A DNA stretch of 64,000 nucleotides from Hohaiivirga sp031546825 (GTDB taxonomy: Bacteria; Pseudomonadota; Alphaproteobacteria; Rhizobiales; Beijerinckiaceae), in the NCBI GenBank assembly GCA_031546825.1, contig JAVBJU010000031.1, positions 1 to 64,000 of the forward strand. Direction: 5' to 3'. Under the pieces are notes generated by a model, which did no database searches, had not been told where the DNA came from, and saw only the letters and a program-made list of their open reading frames with translations. Shown here one piece after another: positions 1 through 9,344 of the stretch (position 1 is the stretch's first letter; each line of letters begins with the position of its first letter). The position numbers and the translations under genes were made by a program.

Positions 1-1109
1 TTCCGCTGATTTATCTCAACCAGGTTGGCGGACAGGATGAATTGCTGTTCGACGGCGCAAGTTTCGTTTTGCAGTCGGATTGCGCGCTGGCCGCGCAACA
101 GCCAGCCTTCCGCGAGGATATCGCCATCACCCGCTGGGAAAAGGGTGCGACGGGCTGGCGCTGCCTTGAAGCACCCCTGTGCCAGCTTCCCGAGGCAGAT
201 GAAGCCGATTACGAGGGCTGCGTCCTCGGCTTGCGAGATTATGTCGAAAAGAACCGTTTCCCCAGCGTGCTTCTCGGCCTGTCCGGCGGCATCGATTCTG
301 CCTTGTGCGCGGCGATGGCGGTTGATGCGCTTGGCGCGGACCGGGTGCGCTGTGTGATGCTGCCTTACCGCTATACCTCGAAGGCGTCTTTTGATGATGC
401 GGAAAAATGCGCGCGTGCGCTTGGCGTCAGCTATGACACCATACCGATTGCAGCGGGCGTCGAAGGTGTTGAGGCGTCTTTGCAGCCGCTCTTTGCCGGG
501 GCGGGCCGCGATATCACCGAAGAAAATATTCAAAGCCGCATTCGTGGTGTCATCCTGATGTCGCTATCGAACAAATTCGGCTCCATGGTGGTGACGACCG
601 GTAACAAGTCGGAAATGTCGGTCGGCTATGCCACGCTCTATGGCGACATGAATGGCGGGTTCAATCCGATCAAGGATCTCTACAAGACCGAGGTCTACCG
701 CCTGAGCGCTTTGCGTAACCGCTGGAAACCCCATGGGGCGCTTGGCCCGGATGGTGAAATGATACCGCAAAACATTCTCACCAAAGCACCGACTGCGGAA
801 CTACGCGAAAACCAGACCGATCAGGACAGTTTGCCGCCCTATGACGCGCTCGATGACATTCTCTCCTGTCTGGTGGAGGACGAAATGCGCATTGGCGATA
901 TCGTCGCTCGCGGGCATGATATCGAGACGGTGCGTAAAGTGGAGCGACTGCTTTATCTTGCCGAATACAAGCGCCGCCAATCCGCGCCGGGGGTGAAGGT
1001 CACGGACAAGAGTTTTGGCCGCGACCGGCGTTACCCCATCGTCAACCGCTTCCGCGACGGTGGCGGAGCGGCGTTGCAACCGGCGTCGGGGCTTTATGCC
1101 AAAGGATAG
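1..1109 (+). CDS. nadE: Glutamine-dependent NAD+ synthase, C-terminal part (5' truncated by window)
   Basis: The frame is open from the window edge (first full codon at 3) to the TAG at 1107-1109, giving about 368 residues. The first residues, NQVGGQDELLFDGASF, match the end of the nitrilase-like glutaminase domain of two-domain NAD+ synthases. The rest is the ATP-pyrophosphatase synthetase domain with the P-loop SGGIDSALCAA and the conserved TTGNKSEMSVGYATLYGDM region (shown here only in name; it lies near 597-655). The enzyme amidates deamido-NAD+ with ATP and glutamine-derived ammonia as the last step of NAD+ synthesis in the cytosol. The catalytic Cys of the glutaminase domain lies outside the window. 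Confidence 0.95.
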   Translation, partial: PLIYLNQVGGQDELLFDGASFVLQSDCALAAQQPAFREDIAITRWEKGATGWRCLEAPLCQLPEADEADYEGCVLGLRDYVEKNRFPSVLLGLSGGIDSALCAAMAVDALGADRVRCVMLPYRYTSKASFDDAEKCARALGVSYDTIPIAAGVEGVEASLQPLFAGAGRDITEENIQSRIRGVILMSLSNKFGSMVVTTGNKSEMSVGYATLYGDMNGGFNPIKDLYKTEVYRLSALRNRWKPHGALGPDGEMIPQNILTKAPTAELRENQTDQDSLPPYDALDDILSCLVEDEMRIGDIVARGHDIETVRKVERLLYLAEYKRRQSAPGVKVTDKSFGRDRRYPIVNRFRDGGGAALQPASGLYAKG

Positions 1110-1202
1110 GCGCGGGTTTTAAGTACGATTATTATTTTGCTATTGTTGTGATGTGCGGTTTATGCACGCTTTTCCGCCGCCAGGCGGCAGGTCAGTTTGT
1201 CG

Positions 1203-1790
1203 ATGTCTGAAAATTCCAACTCTTCTGAAGGTCCGGAAAGAATCGCTTCCGAGCAAAAGGTCTCATGCCGAGATTTGTTCGTGGCCTTTTTTGGTGTCGG
1301 CATCATCGGTTTCGGCGGCGTCATGCCATGGGTCCGGCTGATGCTGGTTGAACAGCGGCGCTGGCTGACGAATGAGGAGTTCGTCAATGTGCTGTCGATC
1401 TGCCAGATTTTGCCGGGTGCCAATGTTGGCAACATGGCGGTGAATATCGGCCAGCGTTTCGGTGGGCTGCGCGGTGCCATTGCGGCGGTGCTTGGCCTCT
1501 ATTGTGCGCCGTTCTTCATCGTCATCGGGCTCGCCATCCTTTACTCGCGCTATGTAGAAGTGCCGATGGTAGAGAATGTGTTTCGTGGCGTTTCCGCTGC
1601 GGCCTCAGGGCTGGTTATTGCCAATGGCATCAAGATCGCCAGCCCGGTATGTCGCAACCCGCACGCCATTATCATCGCCATTGTGGCCTGCGCCGGTATT
1701 GCCGCGCTGAAACTGCCGCTGCTTTGGGTGATTTTCGGGTTGACGCCGGTCAGTCTGGTGTGGCTGTGGCTGAAGGGGCGGCAAGCATGA
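1203..1790 (+). CDS. Chromate transporter, N-terminal-type half protein (CHR family)
   Basis: A 195-residue hydrophobic protein with the CHR-family hallmarks FGGVMPWVRLMLVEQRRW and QILPGANVGNMAVNIGQRFGG in its first third, and about five to six membrane segments. ATG 1203 is preferred to the in-frame TTG at 1197. Its stop overlaps the ATG of the next CHR gene (ATGA at 1787-1790), so the two are translationally coupled halves of one transporter, like known short-chain CHR pairs. Family members export chromate by proton or sulfate antiport, but many are uncharacterised, so the substrate here is inferred only. Confidence 0.85.
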   Translation: MSENSNSSEGPERIASEQKVSCRDLFVAFFGVGIIGFGGVMPWVRLMLVEQRRWLTNEEFVNVLSICQILPGANVGNMAVNIGQRFGGLRGAIAAVLGLYCAPFFIVIGLAILYSRYVEVPMVENVFRGVSAAASGLVIANGIKIASPVCRNPHAIIIAIVACAGIAALKLPLLWVIFGLTPVSLVWLWLKGRQA

Positions 1791-2317
1791 ACGACGCACG
1801 CATCCATACCCAGCTTGCCATCAATTTCGCCATCATCTCCATTCTTGCTTTCGGTGGTGCCAACGCAACGCTGCCGGAAATGCACCGCATGGTGGTGGAC
1901 GCCAATCATTGGATGGATTCTGCCACTTTCACCCGACTTTTTGCTCTGGCACAGGCGGCTCCGGGGCCGAACGTCATGGTGGTGACGCTGATCGGCTGGC
2001 AGGTTGCCGGTTTGCTCGGTGCCTTCATTTCGACACTCGCAATGGTGGTGCCGTCCTTTTTCCTCACCTTCGGCATTTCCAGCTTTCTCCCGCGCTGGCG
2101 GCAACTGAACTGGTACAAGCTGTTGGAGAAGGGGCTTGCACCCATCACCGTTGGCCTTGTGCTGGCCAGTGCCTATCTTCTCACCCGAAATACCAGCATC
2201 AGCATCGGCGCAATTCTGGTCACCGCTGCGGCTGTCGGGTATATCCTGATTTTGAAACGTAACCCCATCCACACCCTGATTTTCGGTGCGTTGCTCGGCG
2301 CTGCCGGGTGGATTTAG
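1787..2317 (+). CDS. Chromate transporter, C-terminal-type half protein (CHR family)
   Basis: A 176-residue membrane protein overlapping the preceding CHR half by four bases. It carries the second-half version of the CHR signature: FGGANATLPEMHRMVV near residues 22-37 and LAQAAPGPNVMVVTLIGWQ near 55-73. Frame and length fit the partner domain that, in long-chain ChrA proteins, is fused to the first. Both halves should be needed for transport. An open frame extends upstream to 1502, but it overlaps the first half out of frame and lacks CHR similarity there, so ATG 1787 is the start. Confidence 0.85.
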   Translation: MNDARIHTQLAINFAIISILAFGGANATLPEMHRMVVDANHWMDSATFTRLFALAQAAPGPNVMVVTLIGWQVAGLLGAFISTLAMVVPSFFLTFGISSFLPRWRQLNWYKLLEKGLAPITVGLVLASAYLLTRNTSISIGAILVTAAAVGYILILKRNPIHTLIFGALLGAAGWI

Positions 2318-2364
2318 ACAAAACGCATGTTTCTTCTTTTGGCGGGGTGCGATAAAGGCAAGGC

Positions 2365-3705
2365 ATGAGCAAACCCATCGTTCGTTTTGCGCCGTCTCCG
2401 ACCGGCCTTATCCACATCGGCAACGCCCGCCCGGCATTGCTGAACGCCCTGTTCGCACGTCGCGAGGGTGGCAGTTTCATTTTGCGTTTCGACGACACCG
2501 ATGTTGAACGCTCGCGTCAGGAATATATCGACGCGATCCAAGTTGATCTCGCCTGGCTCGGCATCACGTGGGACCGGATGGAATACCAGTCGAAGCGGTT
2601 CGCGCTGTATGACGCCGTATGCGAGAAGCTGCGCGCCGCCGGGTTGCTCTATCCCTGTTACGAGACTGCGGATGAGCTGGATATGCGCCGTCGTCGCCAG
2701 TTGGCGCGCGGCTTGCCACCGATCTATGACCGGGCAGCCCTGAAACTCACAGAAGATGATCGCAAAGGTTTCGAGGCTGCCGGGCGTAAGCCCCATTGGC
2801 GCTTCAAGCTCGATCACCGTATTATCACATGGCACGATATGGTGCGTGGTGAATGTAAGGTGGACTGCGCTTCGTTGTCCGATCCGGTTCTGGTGCGTGA
2901 GGATGGCACCTATCTTTACACGTTGCCATCGGTGGTGGACGACGCGGATATGGGCATCACCCACATCATTCGTGGCGAAGACCACGTCACCAATACGGCT
3001 GTGCAAGTCCAGATTTTTGAAGCGATGCAGGCGAAGGTTCCGGTATTCGCCCACCACAATCTGCTGACGACCATGAGCGGCGAGGGGCTGTCAAAGCGCC
3101 TCGGTCATCTCTCAATCAGCACCTTGCGGGAAGCCGGGTTGGAGCCGATGGCGGTGGCGTCGCTTGCTGTTCTCGTCGGATCGGCGGAGGCGGTGCGGGC
3201 CATCCCCACTTTCGATCAACTGGCGGCTCTGGTGGACTTTTCCCACATCTCACGTGCACCTGCCAAGTTCGATGAACATGAGCTTGACCATCTCAATGCC
3301 AAGCTCGTCCATGAAATGCCTTACGTGGAGGCACAGCCTCGGCTCAAGGCGCTCGGCATTGATGGCGGCGAAGCATTCTGGCTGGCGGTACGCACCAACC
3401 TCATGAGCCTGCCACAGGCCGCAGAATGGTGGCGTGTTGTTTCCGGCCCCGTGACACCGGTGATTGAGGATGCCGCCTTTGCCGCCAAAGCCGCGGCACT
3501 GCTGCCGCTTGAACCTTGGGACTTAACCACCTGGAAAAGTTGGGCGGACGCGGTGAAGGGTGAAACTGGAGCCAAGGGCAAGGCCTTGTTCATGCCATTG
3601 CGCCAGGCATTGACCGGGCTGGATCACGGCCCCGAACTCGCCGGGTTGCTGCCGCTGGTTGGGCGGGAAAAGGCGCTTGCACGGTTGAACGGCCAGAATA
3701 TCTGA
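2365..3705 (+). CDS. gltX: Glutamate--tRNA ligase
   Basis: A 446-residue class I aminoacyl-tRNA synthetase. The HIGH-type motif HIGNARPAL is at residues 17-25, after FAPSPTGL. The KMSKS-type loop is GLSKRLG near residue 240. The length and the variant KMSKS loop match the shorter of the two GltX types that alphaproteobacteria carry. It charges tRNA(Glu), and in such bacteria one GltX may also mischarge tRNA(Gln) for GatCAB to amidate. Which specificity this copy has cannot be read from the sequence. ATG 2365 follows AAGGCA. A strong hairpin terminator lies about 40 bases after the stop. Confidence 0.95.
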   Translation: MSKPIVRFAPSPTGLIHIGNARPALLNALFARREGGSFILRFDDTDVERSRQEYIDAIQVDLAWLGITWDRMEYQSKRFALYDAVCEKLRAAGLLYPCYETADELDMRRRRQLARGLPPIYDRAALKLTEDDRKGFEAAGRKPHWRFKLDHRIITWHDMVRGECKVDCASLSDPVLVREDGTYLYTLPSVVDDADMGITHIIRGEDHVTNTAVQVQIFEAMQAKVPVFAHHNLLTTMSGEGLSKRLGHLSISTLREAGLEPMAVASLAVLVGSAEAVRAIPTFDQLAALVDFSHISRAPAKFDEHELDHLNAKLVHEMPYVEAQPRLKALGIDGGEAFWLAVRTNLMSLPQAAEWWRVVSGPVTPVIEDAAFAAKAAALLPLEPWDLTTWKSWADAVKGETGAKGKALFMPLRQALTGLDHGPELAGLLPLVGREKALARLNGQNI

Positions 3706-3744
3706 CCTGCGCTGCCTCAACTGCAATCAGCAAACCAGACGACC

Positions 3745-3771
3745 AACGACCGCCCCAAGGCGGTCGTTTTT
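3745..3771. terminator. Rho-independent terminator between convergent gltX and DUF2865 gene
   Basis: A perfect 10-bp stem (3745-3754 with 3759-3768) closes a CCAA loop and is followed by a T tract on the plus strand. The left arm begins with A residues, so it may also serve the minus-strand gene that ends at 3774. Confidence 0.85.
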
Positions 3772-3773
3772 GT

Positions 3774-4874
3774 TTACTGGGCTCCGCCGTCTTCCTCGGT
3801 CAGCACAGGCGATGTTGTCGACGGCGTGATGACGCGGATGGTGCGCTTTGAGCCATCGCTTGCCCGGCTTTCGATCTTGATGCCTTCGGTGCGGGTCACG
3901 ATGCGGCCGCTCTCAATGGATTGTGGGCCGATACCGGCGGATTCGCGACCGGCTGTCGGGGCAGCTTCGCCTTCCTTGGCGGCAGCGGCGGTTTCCGCCT
4001 CAGTCTGCTTGGCGATGGCCGCCTGCTTGTTTCGCATGGCAGGGGCGCGCGACATTTCAGCGGCACGCTCCGGGCTGACAATGGTGTCGTGCCGGTCAAG
4101 CAGTTGCTCTGCGCGTTTCAGGACATCTGCCCATTTCTCCTGATCTCCTTTGCAATAGCATGAGGCAGGATCGACGTTCTTTTGAAAGCGGAATGCACCA
4201 GCAACCGCCGAATAGGGCGAGCGACTGGAAACCGCCACGGCGCTGAGCAATCCGTCATCACTGTTGGGCATTGAGAAAGCGCGGGTTTCCGCGCCGGGGC
4301 ACAGGGCCTGACACATTTCGTCCGGGGAAGCCTTGCCAGCTGAGGCCAGCGGGAAGTCATAACCGTCACACAGGCGCACACACACCATCCGGCTGCCGCC
4401 GAGGGTCGGGTTTTCCGGATCCTCGGAGATTGGGGCATTGGGATCGGCCACGGGGCGATTGGACTGGACACCGAACAGGCGCTCAAAGAAATTGCGGTTG
4501 TCGCCACCGGAGCAATTCTGGTTGATCGCCTGAATGAGCTGCTGTCGCCGCGCCGCAGCGTCATTGCTCGAGGTCATGCGGTCGAGGCTGGCTGATATGT
4601 TGCGCATACGCTGAGCAATTGCCGGGCATTCGTCCGGCGGTGGCGAGGAGAACAGAAAACCGCGCCGTTCACAGCCGATGGAGCGATAATACTCCTGCAT
4701 ACGCGCCAATTCGGTGCGTTCGCGTTGGGTCGCTGCCGAGGTGGTGTCGTTGCGATCAAGCGCTGCGAGCTCGCTGCGATAGCGATTGCAATCGGGAGTT
4801 TGTGCAAGGGTTGCCGAACTGGCCGCCACAATGCCGCAAACCGTGAGAAATTTTATGAACCCGCGAAAAGCCAT
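3774..4874 (-). CDS. Secreted DUF2865 domain protein
   Basis: A 366-residue protein starting at ATG 4874. The frame extends to 4943, but the internal start gives a clean signal peptide (MAFRGFIKFLTVCGIVAASS, cleaved after LAQ). The central part has the DUF2865 Cys-rich signature VCVRLCDGYDFPLAS, with MCQALCPGAE following, then the SPYSAVAGAFRFQKNV stretch and CYCKG. An Ala/Glu-rich low-complexity stretch and a Ser/Thr-rich tail follow. The family is largely confined to Hyphomicrobiales and has no established function; an exported, envelope-associated role is inferred. The terminator at 3745-3771 closes the gene. Confidence 0.85.
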   Translation of the reverse strand: MAFRGFIKFLTVCGIVAASSATLAQTPDCNRYRSELAALDRNDTTSAATQRERTELARMQEYYRSIGCERRGFLFSSPPPDECPAIAQRMRNISASLDRMTSSNDAAARRQQLIQAINQNCSGGDNRNFFERLFGVQSNRPVADPNAPISEDPENPTLGGSRMVCVRLCDGYDFPLASAGKASPDEMCQALCPGAETRAFSMPNSDDGLLSAVAVSSRSPYSAVAGAFRFQKNVDPASCYCKGDQEKWADVLKRAEQLLDRHDTIVSPERAAEMSRAPAMRNKQAAIAKQTEAETAAAAKEGEAAPTAGRESAGIGPQSIESGRIVTRTEGIKIESRASDGSKRTIRVITPSTTSPVLTEEDGGAQ

Positions 4875-5086
4875 GGGGCCGGTCAATCCTGATTTGGTGT
4901 CCGGGGAGGGGAGTAATGTTAACTTCCCATGCCTCGGAAACATGTCTCAATTGTGATTAACCGCAACTCCCTTCGCTGAAAAGCACGAGATTGAATCTTT
5001 AACGGGTTTCTTGCCGGAAAAATGCTGGCATGGCGGTTGTTTCGGCCCCATATGGAGAGAGATGTCCGCTGGAGGGAGATTTTATC

Positions 5087-5611
5087 GTGAAGTTCACCAA
5101 ATCAGCCATTGTGGCTGTTGTGGCCGCTGCCGTGGCGTTTTCTGCATTTTTCGCCTCTGCAATGGCCGAGGACCGCGATCTGATTTTCAAGAAGTCCACG
5201 GTCTGGCGACCGCTGACGCCCAATGACAAGCTGGCGGTTTATGGCATTGATGATCCAGCTGTGGATGGCATTGCTTGCCACTACACGCTGCCCGAACTCG
5301 GAGGTGTCTCCGGCACCCTTGGCGTGGCCGAGCAGGTTTCGGATATCTCCATCGCTTGCCACCAGTATGGCCGGGTCAGTTTCAAGGAAAAATTCGAGCA
5401 GGGCTCAGAAGTCTTCCATGAGCGCCGTTCGCTGATCTTCAAGCGGATGCAGATCGTGCGCGGGTGTGACACCAAACGCAACATGCTGGTTTATATGGTC
5501 TATTCCGACCGCCCGATTGAGGGCTCACCGAAAAACTCAACGGCGACCATCGCCATTCAGCCATGGGGCGCACAAACCACCGTGCTGCGTTGTGCAGACT
5601 GGGTGAAATAG
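5087..5611 (+). CDS. CreA family periplasmic protein
   Basis: The start is taken as GTG 5087, preceded by GGAGGGAG, which yields a typical signal peptide (MKFTKSAIVAVVAAAVAFSA, cleavage near ASAMA). An in-frame ATG at 5030 would put a charged tail before the signal sequence. The mature part contains IACHYTLPELGGVSGTLGVA and SDISIACHQYGRVSF, the CreA-family pattern with paired cysteines, and ends at 174 residues, the usual family length. CreA proteins are conserved in proteobacteria and their function is not known. Confidence 0.85.
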   Translation: MKFTKSAIVAVVAAAVAFSAFFASAMAEDRDLIFKKSTVWRPLTPNDKLAVYGIDDPAVDGIACHYTLPELGGVSGTLGVAEQVSDISIACHQYGRVSFKEKFEQGSEVFHERRSLIFKRMQIVRGCDTKRNMLVYMVYSDRPIEGSPKNSTATIAIQPWGAQTTVLRCADWVK

Positions 5612-5618
5612 TAAGGCG

Positions 5619-5969
5619 TTATCGCGCGCATGTCACAAGAAGGGGGACATCCTTTTTGGCCGCGATCTTGAGCAGTGTTCTTTCGGACGGCGTAATGCTG
5701 CCAGTCATATCTTCGGGCGCTGCCGCACCGAAAGCGACCACGCGGGAAAAGCCATTGGATTCGCAGACCGACGCCGCCGCCGCTTGGCCGCAACCATCGT
5801 GATCGGCCAGGCATTCGTCGATGCTGGCGCTGTTGTTTTTTGGCATGAAAAACGATTGCTGCGAGGAGGTAGCTGTGCCGCGCTCCTCATTGTTTATCAG
5901 CGTGGCGAAAGAACTCGCTGCGACCGCCAATGACAGGGCGAAACCGGATGTGAACAACAAACGACGCAT
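5619..5969 (-). CDS. Small secreted hypothetical protein
   Basis: A 116-residue protein from ATG 5969. It has an Arg-led hydrophobic N-terminus (MRRLLFTSGFALSLAVAAS) that looks like a signal peptide, and four cysteines in the mature part (ECLADHDGCGQ, ASVCES, VTCAR), suggesting two disulfides in the periplasm. It is convergent with the CreA-family gene, only seven bases separating the ends, and divergent from cysS. I do not recognise the family. A longer in-frame start at 6047 lacks support because the signal peptide would be internal. Confidence 0.6.
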   Translation of the reverse strand: MRRLLFTSGFALSLAVAASSFATLINNEERGTATSSQQSFFMPKNNSASIDECLADHDGCGQAAAASVCESNGFSRVVAFGAAAPEDMTGSITPSERTLLKIAAKKDVPLLVTCAR

Positions 5970-6183
5970 GACAAACCTCGAACGCAGTATTCTTCTTGAA
6001 TTAGGGCACGCCTTTGGAGTGCTCACAGCTCTGCCCATGTGAGGCACGGGGGAGAGTGCGCGTTAGCTATGCGCTTCACTCATGAAAAAAGATTAAACGC
6101 CAAGCTGATTTCCCCGCCTTGACGGGCGGGCCGCAAGCGGCAATAGCTTTATGGGAAGGCTGCATGAAAAAGGAATGTGAGCG

Positions 6184-7581
6184 GTGTCGGCATTGAAATT
6201 CTACAATACCCTGACGCGATCAAAAGACGTGTTCGCGCCCATCGACCCGGCCAATGTCCGCATGTATGCCTGCGGTCCCACCGTCTATGATTTCGCCCAT
6301 ATCGGTAACGCCCGCCCGATCATCGTGTTCGATTTGATGTTCCGGTTGCTGCGCCATGTCTATGGGGCCGATCACGTCACGTATGTCCGTAACATCACCG
6401 ATGTGGATGACAAGATCAACGCCCGTGCCCACGAACGCGGTATCACCATTCGTGAGTTGACTGAGGAAACGGCGGCGCAGTTCCATGCCGATATCCGCGA
6501 GCTCGGCGTCTTGATGCCGGATGATGTGAACGCATCCGGCCAGCGCCCGAGCTTCATCGAGCCGCGCGCCACCGAGCATATCGAGGAGATGCGGCAACTG
6601 ATCGACCGCCTCGTCGCCAATGGTAATGCTTATGTGGCCGAGGAACATGTGCTGTTCTCGGTGCCTTCAATGGATGATTACGGGCTGCTGTCAAAGCGCC
6701 CGCTCGACGAGATGGAAGCGGGCGCCCGCGTTGACGTTGCGCCCTACAAGCGCTCCCCGATGGATTTCGTGTTGTGGAAGCCATCGAAACCCCACGAGCC
6801 GTCATGGACCTCTCCTGCAGGCATTGCCACGCCCGGCCGTCCCGGCTGGCACATCGAATGCTCGGCGATGTCGTGGAAGCATCTCGGTGAAACCTTCGAC
6901 ATTCACGGCGGCGGCATTGATCTCGTTTTCCCGCACCACGAGAACGAAATCGCCCAAAGCCGTTGCTGCTTCCAGCAGTCGGTGATGGCCAATGTCTGGA
7001 TGCATAACGGCTTCCTGCAAGTGGAAGGCGAGAAGATGTCGAAATCTCTCGGCAACTTCATCACCATCCGCGAGGCGTTGGGCGACACGCCCGGCGAGGT
7101 TCTGCGCTTCAATATGCTGCGCACCCATTATCGCCAGCCCTTCGACTGGACGGCACGCGGCCTCGAAGAGAGCGAAAAGATCCTCAACCGCTGGTATGGT
7201 TTGCGCAAGGAGTTTGAGGGCAAGAACATTGCACCTGCCTTGAGCGCGGCGGTTATTGATGCGCTGTCCGACGACCTCAATACGCCCAAAGCCATTGCCG
7301 AACTGCACGGGCTCGATAGCGCAGGCAAGAAGGAAGAGCTTCTCGCCAATCTGCGCGCGCTGGGCTTTCTGGGCGATACAGTGGAAGAATGGGCAGCGCG
7401 CCGCCAAAGCGACAACACCGTCGATGCCACCGCCGTAGACGCATTGATCGCCGCCCGCATACAAGCCCGCGCCGACAAGAATTGGGCAGAATCCGACAGG
7501 ATCCGTGATGCGTTGGTAGCCATGGGCATTGTCTTGATGGACAACAAGGATGGCACGACGAGTTGGGAAGTCCGGCGATAA
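6184..7581 (+). CDS. cysS: Cysteine--tRNA ligase
   Basis: A 465-residue class I synthetase, normal length for CysRS. Its zinc-site Cys is in YACGPTVYD (residue about 28), the HIGH motif is HIGNARP, the other zinc ligands are in GWHIECSAMSW and FPHHENEIAQS, and KMSKS is in GEKMSKSLGNF. It charges tRNA(Cys). The start is GTG 6184 after AAAAAGGA. A terminator hairpin follows at 7606-7641. It sits alone on the plus strand, divergent from the small secreted protein gene. Confidence 0.96.
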   Translation: MSALKFYNTLTRSKDVFAPIDPANVRMYACGPTVYDFAHIGNARPIIVFDLMFRLLRHVYGADHVTYVRNITDVDDKINARAHERGITIRELTEETAAQFHADIRELGVLMPDDVNASGQRPSFIEPRATEHIEEMRQLIDRLVANGNAYVAEEHVLFSVPSMDDYGLLSKRPLDEMEAGARVDVAPYKRSPMDFVLWKPSKPHEPSWTSPAGIATPGRPGWHIECSAMSWKHLGETFDIHGGGIDLVFPHHENEIAQSRCCFQQSVMANVWMHNGFLQVEGEKMSKSLGNFITIREALGDTPGEVLRFNMLRTHYRQPFDWTARGLEESEKILNRWYGLRKEFEGKNIAPALSAAVIDALSDDLNTPKAIAELHGLDSAGKKEELLANLRALGFLGDTVEEWAARRQSDNTVDATAVDALIAARIQARADKNWAESDRIRDALVAMGIVLMDNKDGTTSWEVRR

Positions 7582-7604
7582 AAGCCGCCACGTGAACTGA
7601 ACAT

Positions 7605-7644
7605 AAAAACGCTTCCGTCTTATAAAAGCCGGAGGCGTTTTTGC
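7605..7644 (+). terminator. Terminator of cysS
   Basis: A 12-bp stem (7606-7617 with 7630-7641, one G-U pair) is followed by TTTTTG. It is the only strong hairpin in the 290 bases between cysS and the helicase gene. Confidence 0.8.
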
Positions 7645-7872
7645 TTTCAGGAGGCTGGTTTATTTGCTCGACATTGACATTTCCGCCCACTTCCTCCATA
7701 TAGCCGCCATGAGCACCGATGGTGCCCGTGGGTTTCGCTCGCGTGAAGCGCTTAAGACTTAAGCCCGGCAAACCCCCATCTCATATTTACTCAGACGCAT
7801 TGTTTCACGCGGAGCGTCTCTTCGCTTCCGCATTATGGGCCCGGATTATCATCCGGCTGGCCCGTCGTGCTT

Positions 7873-9300
7873 ATGAAAGTTTACACTTTGACCAATTTTA
7901 CCGATCTCGGCCTCATCCCCCCGCTTCTGAAAGCACTCACGGCCGAAGGTTATGAAACACCCACCCCCATCCAGGTTCAGGCCATTCCGCATGTGCTCCA
8001 GGGCCGTGATCTCTGTGGCATTGCCCAGACTGGAACCGGCAAGACGGCTGCGTTCTCACTGCCGTTGCTGCAAAAGATTTCTGGTGATTTCAAGCATTGG
8101 AATCCCAAGCATTGCCGCGCGCTGGTGCTTTCTCCGACCCGCGAATTGGCGATCCAGATTGCCGAGAGCATCAAGGTTTACGGCCAGTTTCTGAAACTGT
8201 CCTCCGCCGTGATTTTCGGCGGTGTGCCGGTGCCGCGTCATGAAAAGATGGTAGCGCGCGGTCTTGATATCCTTGTTGCAACGCCAGGCCGTCTGCTCGA
8301 TCTCATCGACCGTCGTGCGCTCAACCTCAGCGAAGTTGAATATCTGGTGCTGGATGAGGCCGATCAGATGCTTGATCTTGGCTTCATTCATGCGCTGCGC
8401 CGCATCGTGACCATGCTGCCGAAGCAGCGCCAGACCCTGTTTTTCTCCGCCACAATGCCGAAAACCATTGCGACCTTGGCCGCGCAGTTCCTGCGTGATC
8501 CGGTTGAGGTTTCGGTGACGCCGGTGGCCACCACCGCAGAGCGCGTTGAGCAGCAGGTGATCTTCGTCGCACAGCAGCACAAACAGGCTTTGCTTGAGAA
8601 GGTTCTCAATACCAATGCCATAGAGCGCACCCTGATCTTTACGCGCACCAAGCATGGTGCCGATCGTGTGGTGAAGCAGCTTGACCGTGCCAATATCAAA
8701 GCCTCGGCCATTCATGGCAATAAGTCCCAGCCGCAACGCGAACGGGCGCTCAATGCTTTCCGCTCTGGTGAAAACCCGATTCTCGTGGCAACCGATATCG
8801 CTGCGCGCGGCATCGACGTCGATGGCGTCTCGCATGTTATCAATTTCGACCTGCCCAACGTGCCGGAATCCTACGTCCACCGCATTGGCCGCACTGCGCG
8901 TGCCGGCGCGGAAGGATTGGCGATCTCGTTCTGTAACAGCGAAGAGCGCGCCTATCTGCGGGACATCGAAAAGCTGATCCGTCAGAAGGTGTGGGTGGTT
9001 GCAACGCCGGAAGGCCTGACCACCACGGAACTGCCTGCAGGCGACCGCGAAGAACGCCGTGGCCCGCCGCGCAATGGTCGTGGCGCGCCCGGTCCCGCCA
9101 AGAGCGGTCAGCGCAAGCCCTCGCAGGGCAAGCCAGGTGGCTCGTCGTCGCAACGGCAGGAAAGCCGTAATGGTGCCCCGTCGGGACGTCCCGCTGGTAA
9201 GCGCCCCGGTGGCGAGCAGCAGGGTAGGCCGCAGAAAAGTGGCAACCGTCCGCGCAGCGGTGGTGGCAGTAACCGCCAACCGCAAGCCGCGCGCGGCTAA
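7873..9300 (+). CDS. DEAD-box RNA helicase, RhlE-like
   Basis: All DEAD-box motifs are present in order: Q motif PTPIQ, I AQTGTGKT, Ia PTRELAIQ, Ib TPGRLLD, II DEAD, III SAT, IV FTRTKHGAD, V ATDIAARGID and VI HRIGRTARAG. The last 100 residues are a basic, Gly/Arg/Pro-rich disordered tail, as in RhlE-type helicases that act in ribosome assembly or RNA decay. Start choice is uncertain: ATG 7873, GTG 7867 or TTG 7888 (giving MTNFTDLGL, the usual family N-terminus). The leader is about 220 bases long with a hairpin just upstream, which may matter for cold or translational control. Confidence 0.93.
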   Translation: MKVYTLTNFTDLGLIPPLLKALTAEGYETPTPIQVQAIPHVLQGRDLCGIAQTGTGKTAAFSLPLLQKISGDFKHWNPKHCRALVLSPTRELAIQIAESIKVYGQFLKLSSAVIFGGVPVPRHEKMVARGLDILVATPGRLLDLIDRRALNLSEVEYLVLDEADQMLDLGFIHALRRIVTMLPKQRQTLFFSATMPKTIATLAAQFLRDPVEVSVTPVATTAERVEQQVIFVAQQHKQALLEKVLNTNAIERTLIFTRTKHGADRVVKQLDRANIKASAIHGNKSQPQRERALNAFRSGENPILVATDIAARGIDVDGVSHVINFDLPNVPESYVHRIGRTARAGAEGLAISFCNSEERAYLRDIEKLIRQKVWVVATPEGLTTTELPAGDREERRGPPRNGRGAPGPAKSGQRKPSQGKPGGSSSQRQESRNGAPSGRPAGKRPGGEQQGRPQKSGNRPRSGGGSNRQPQAARG

Positions 9301-9314
9301 GGTTTGAAATCATC

Positions 9315-9344
9315 GGGGAGGGCATAAAGCTCTCCCCTTTTTTT
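9315..9344. terminator. Bidirectional terminator between helicase and LOG genes
   Basis: GGGGAG (9315-9320) pairs with CTCCCC (9332-9337), followed by a seven-T run on the plus strand. The T run overlaps the stop codon of the minus-strand LOG gene. Confidence 0.75.

Noticed and set aside
8056..9285. Open frame of 409 codons on the minus strand
   Set aside because: Antisense shadow of the DEAD-box helicase gene, whose motifs are complete.
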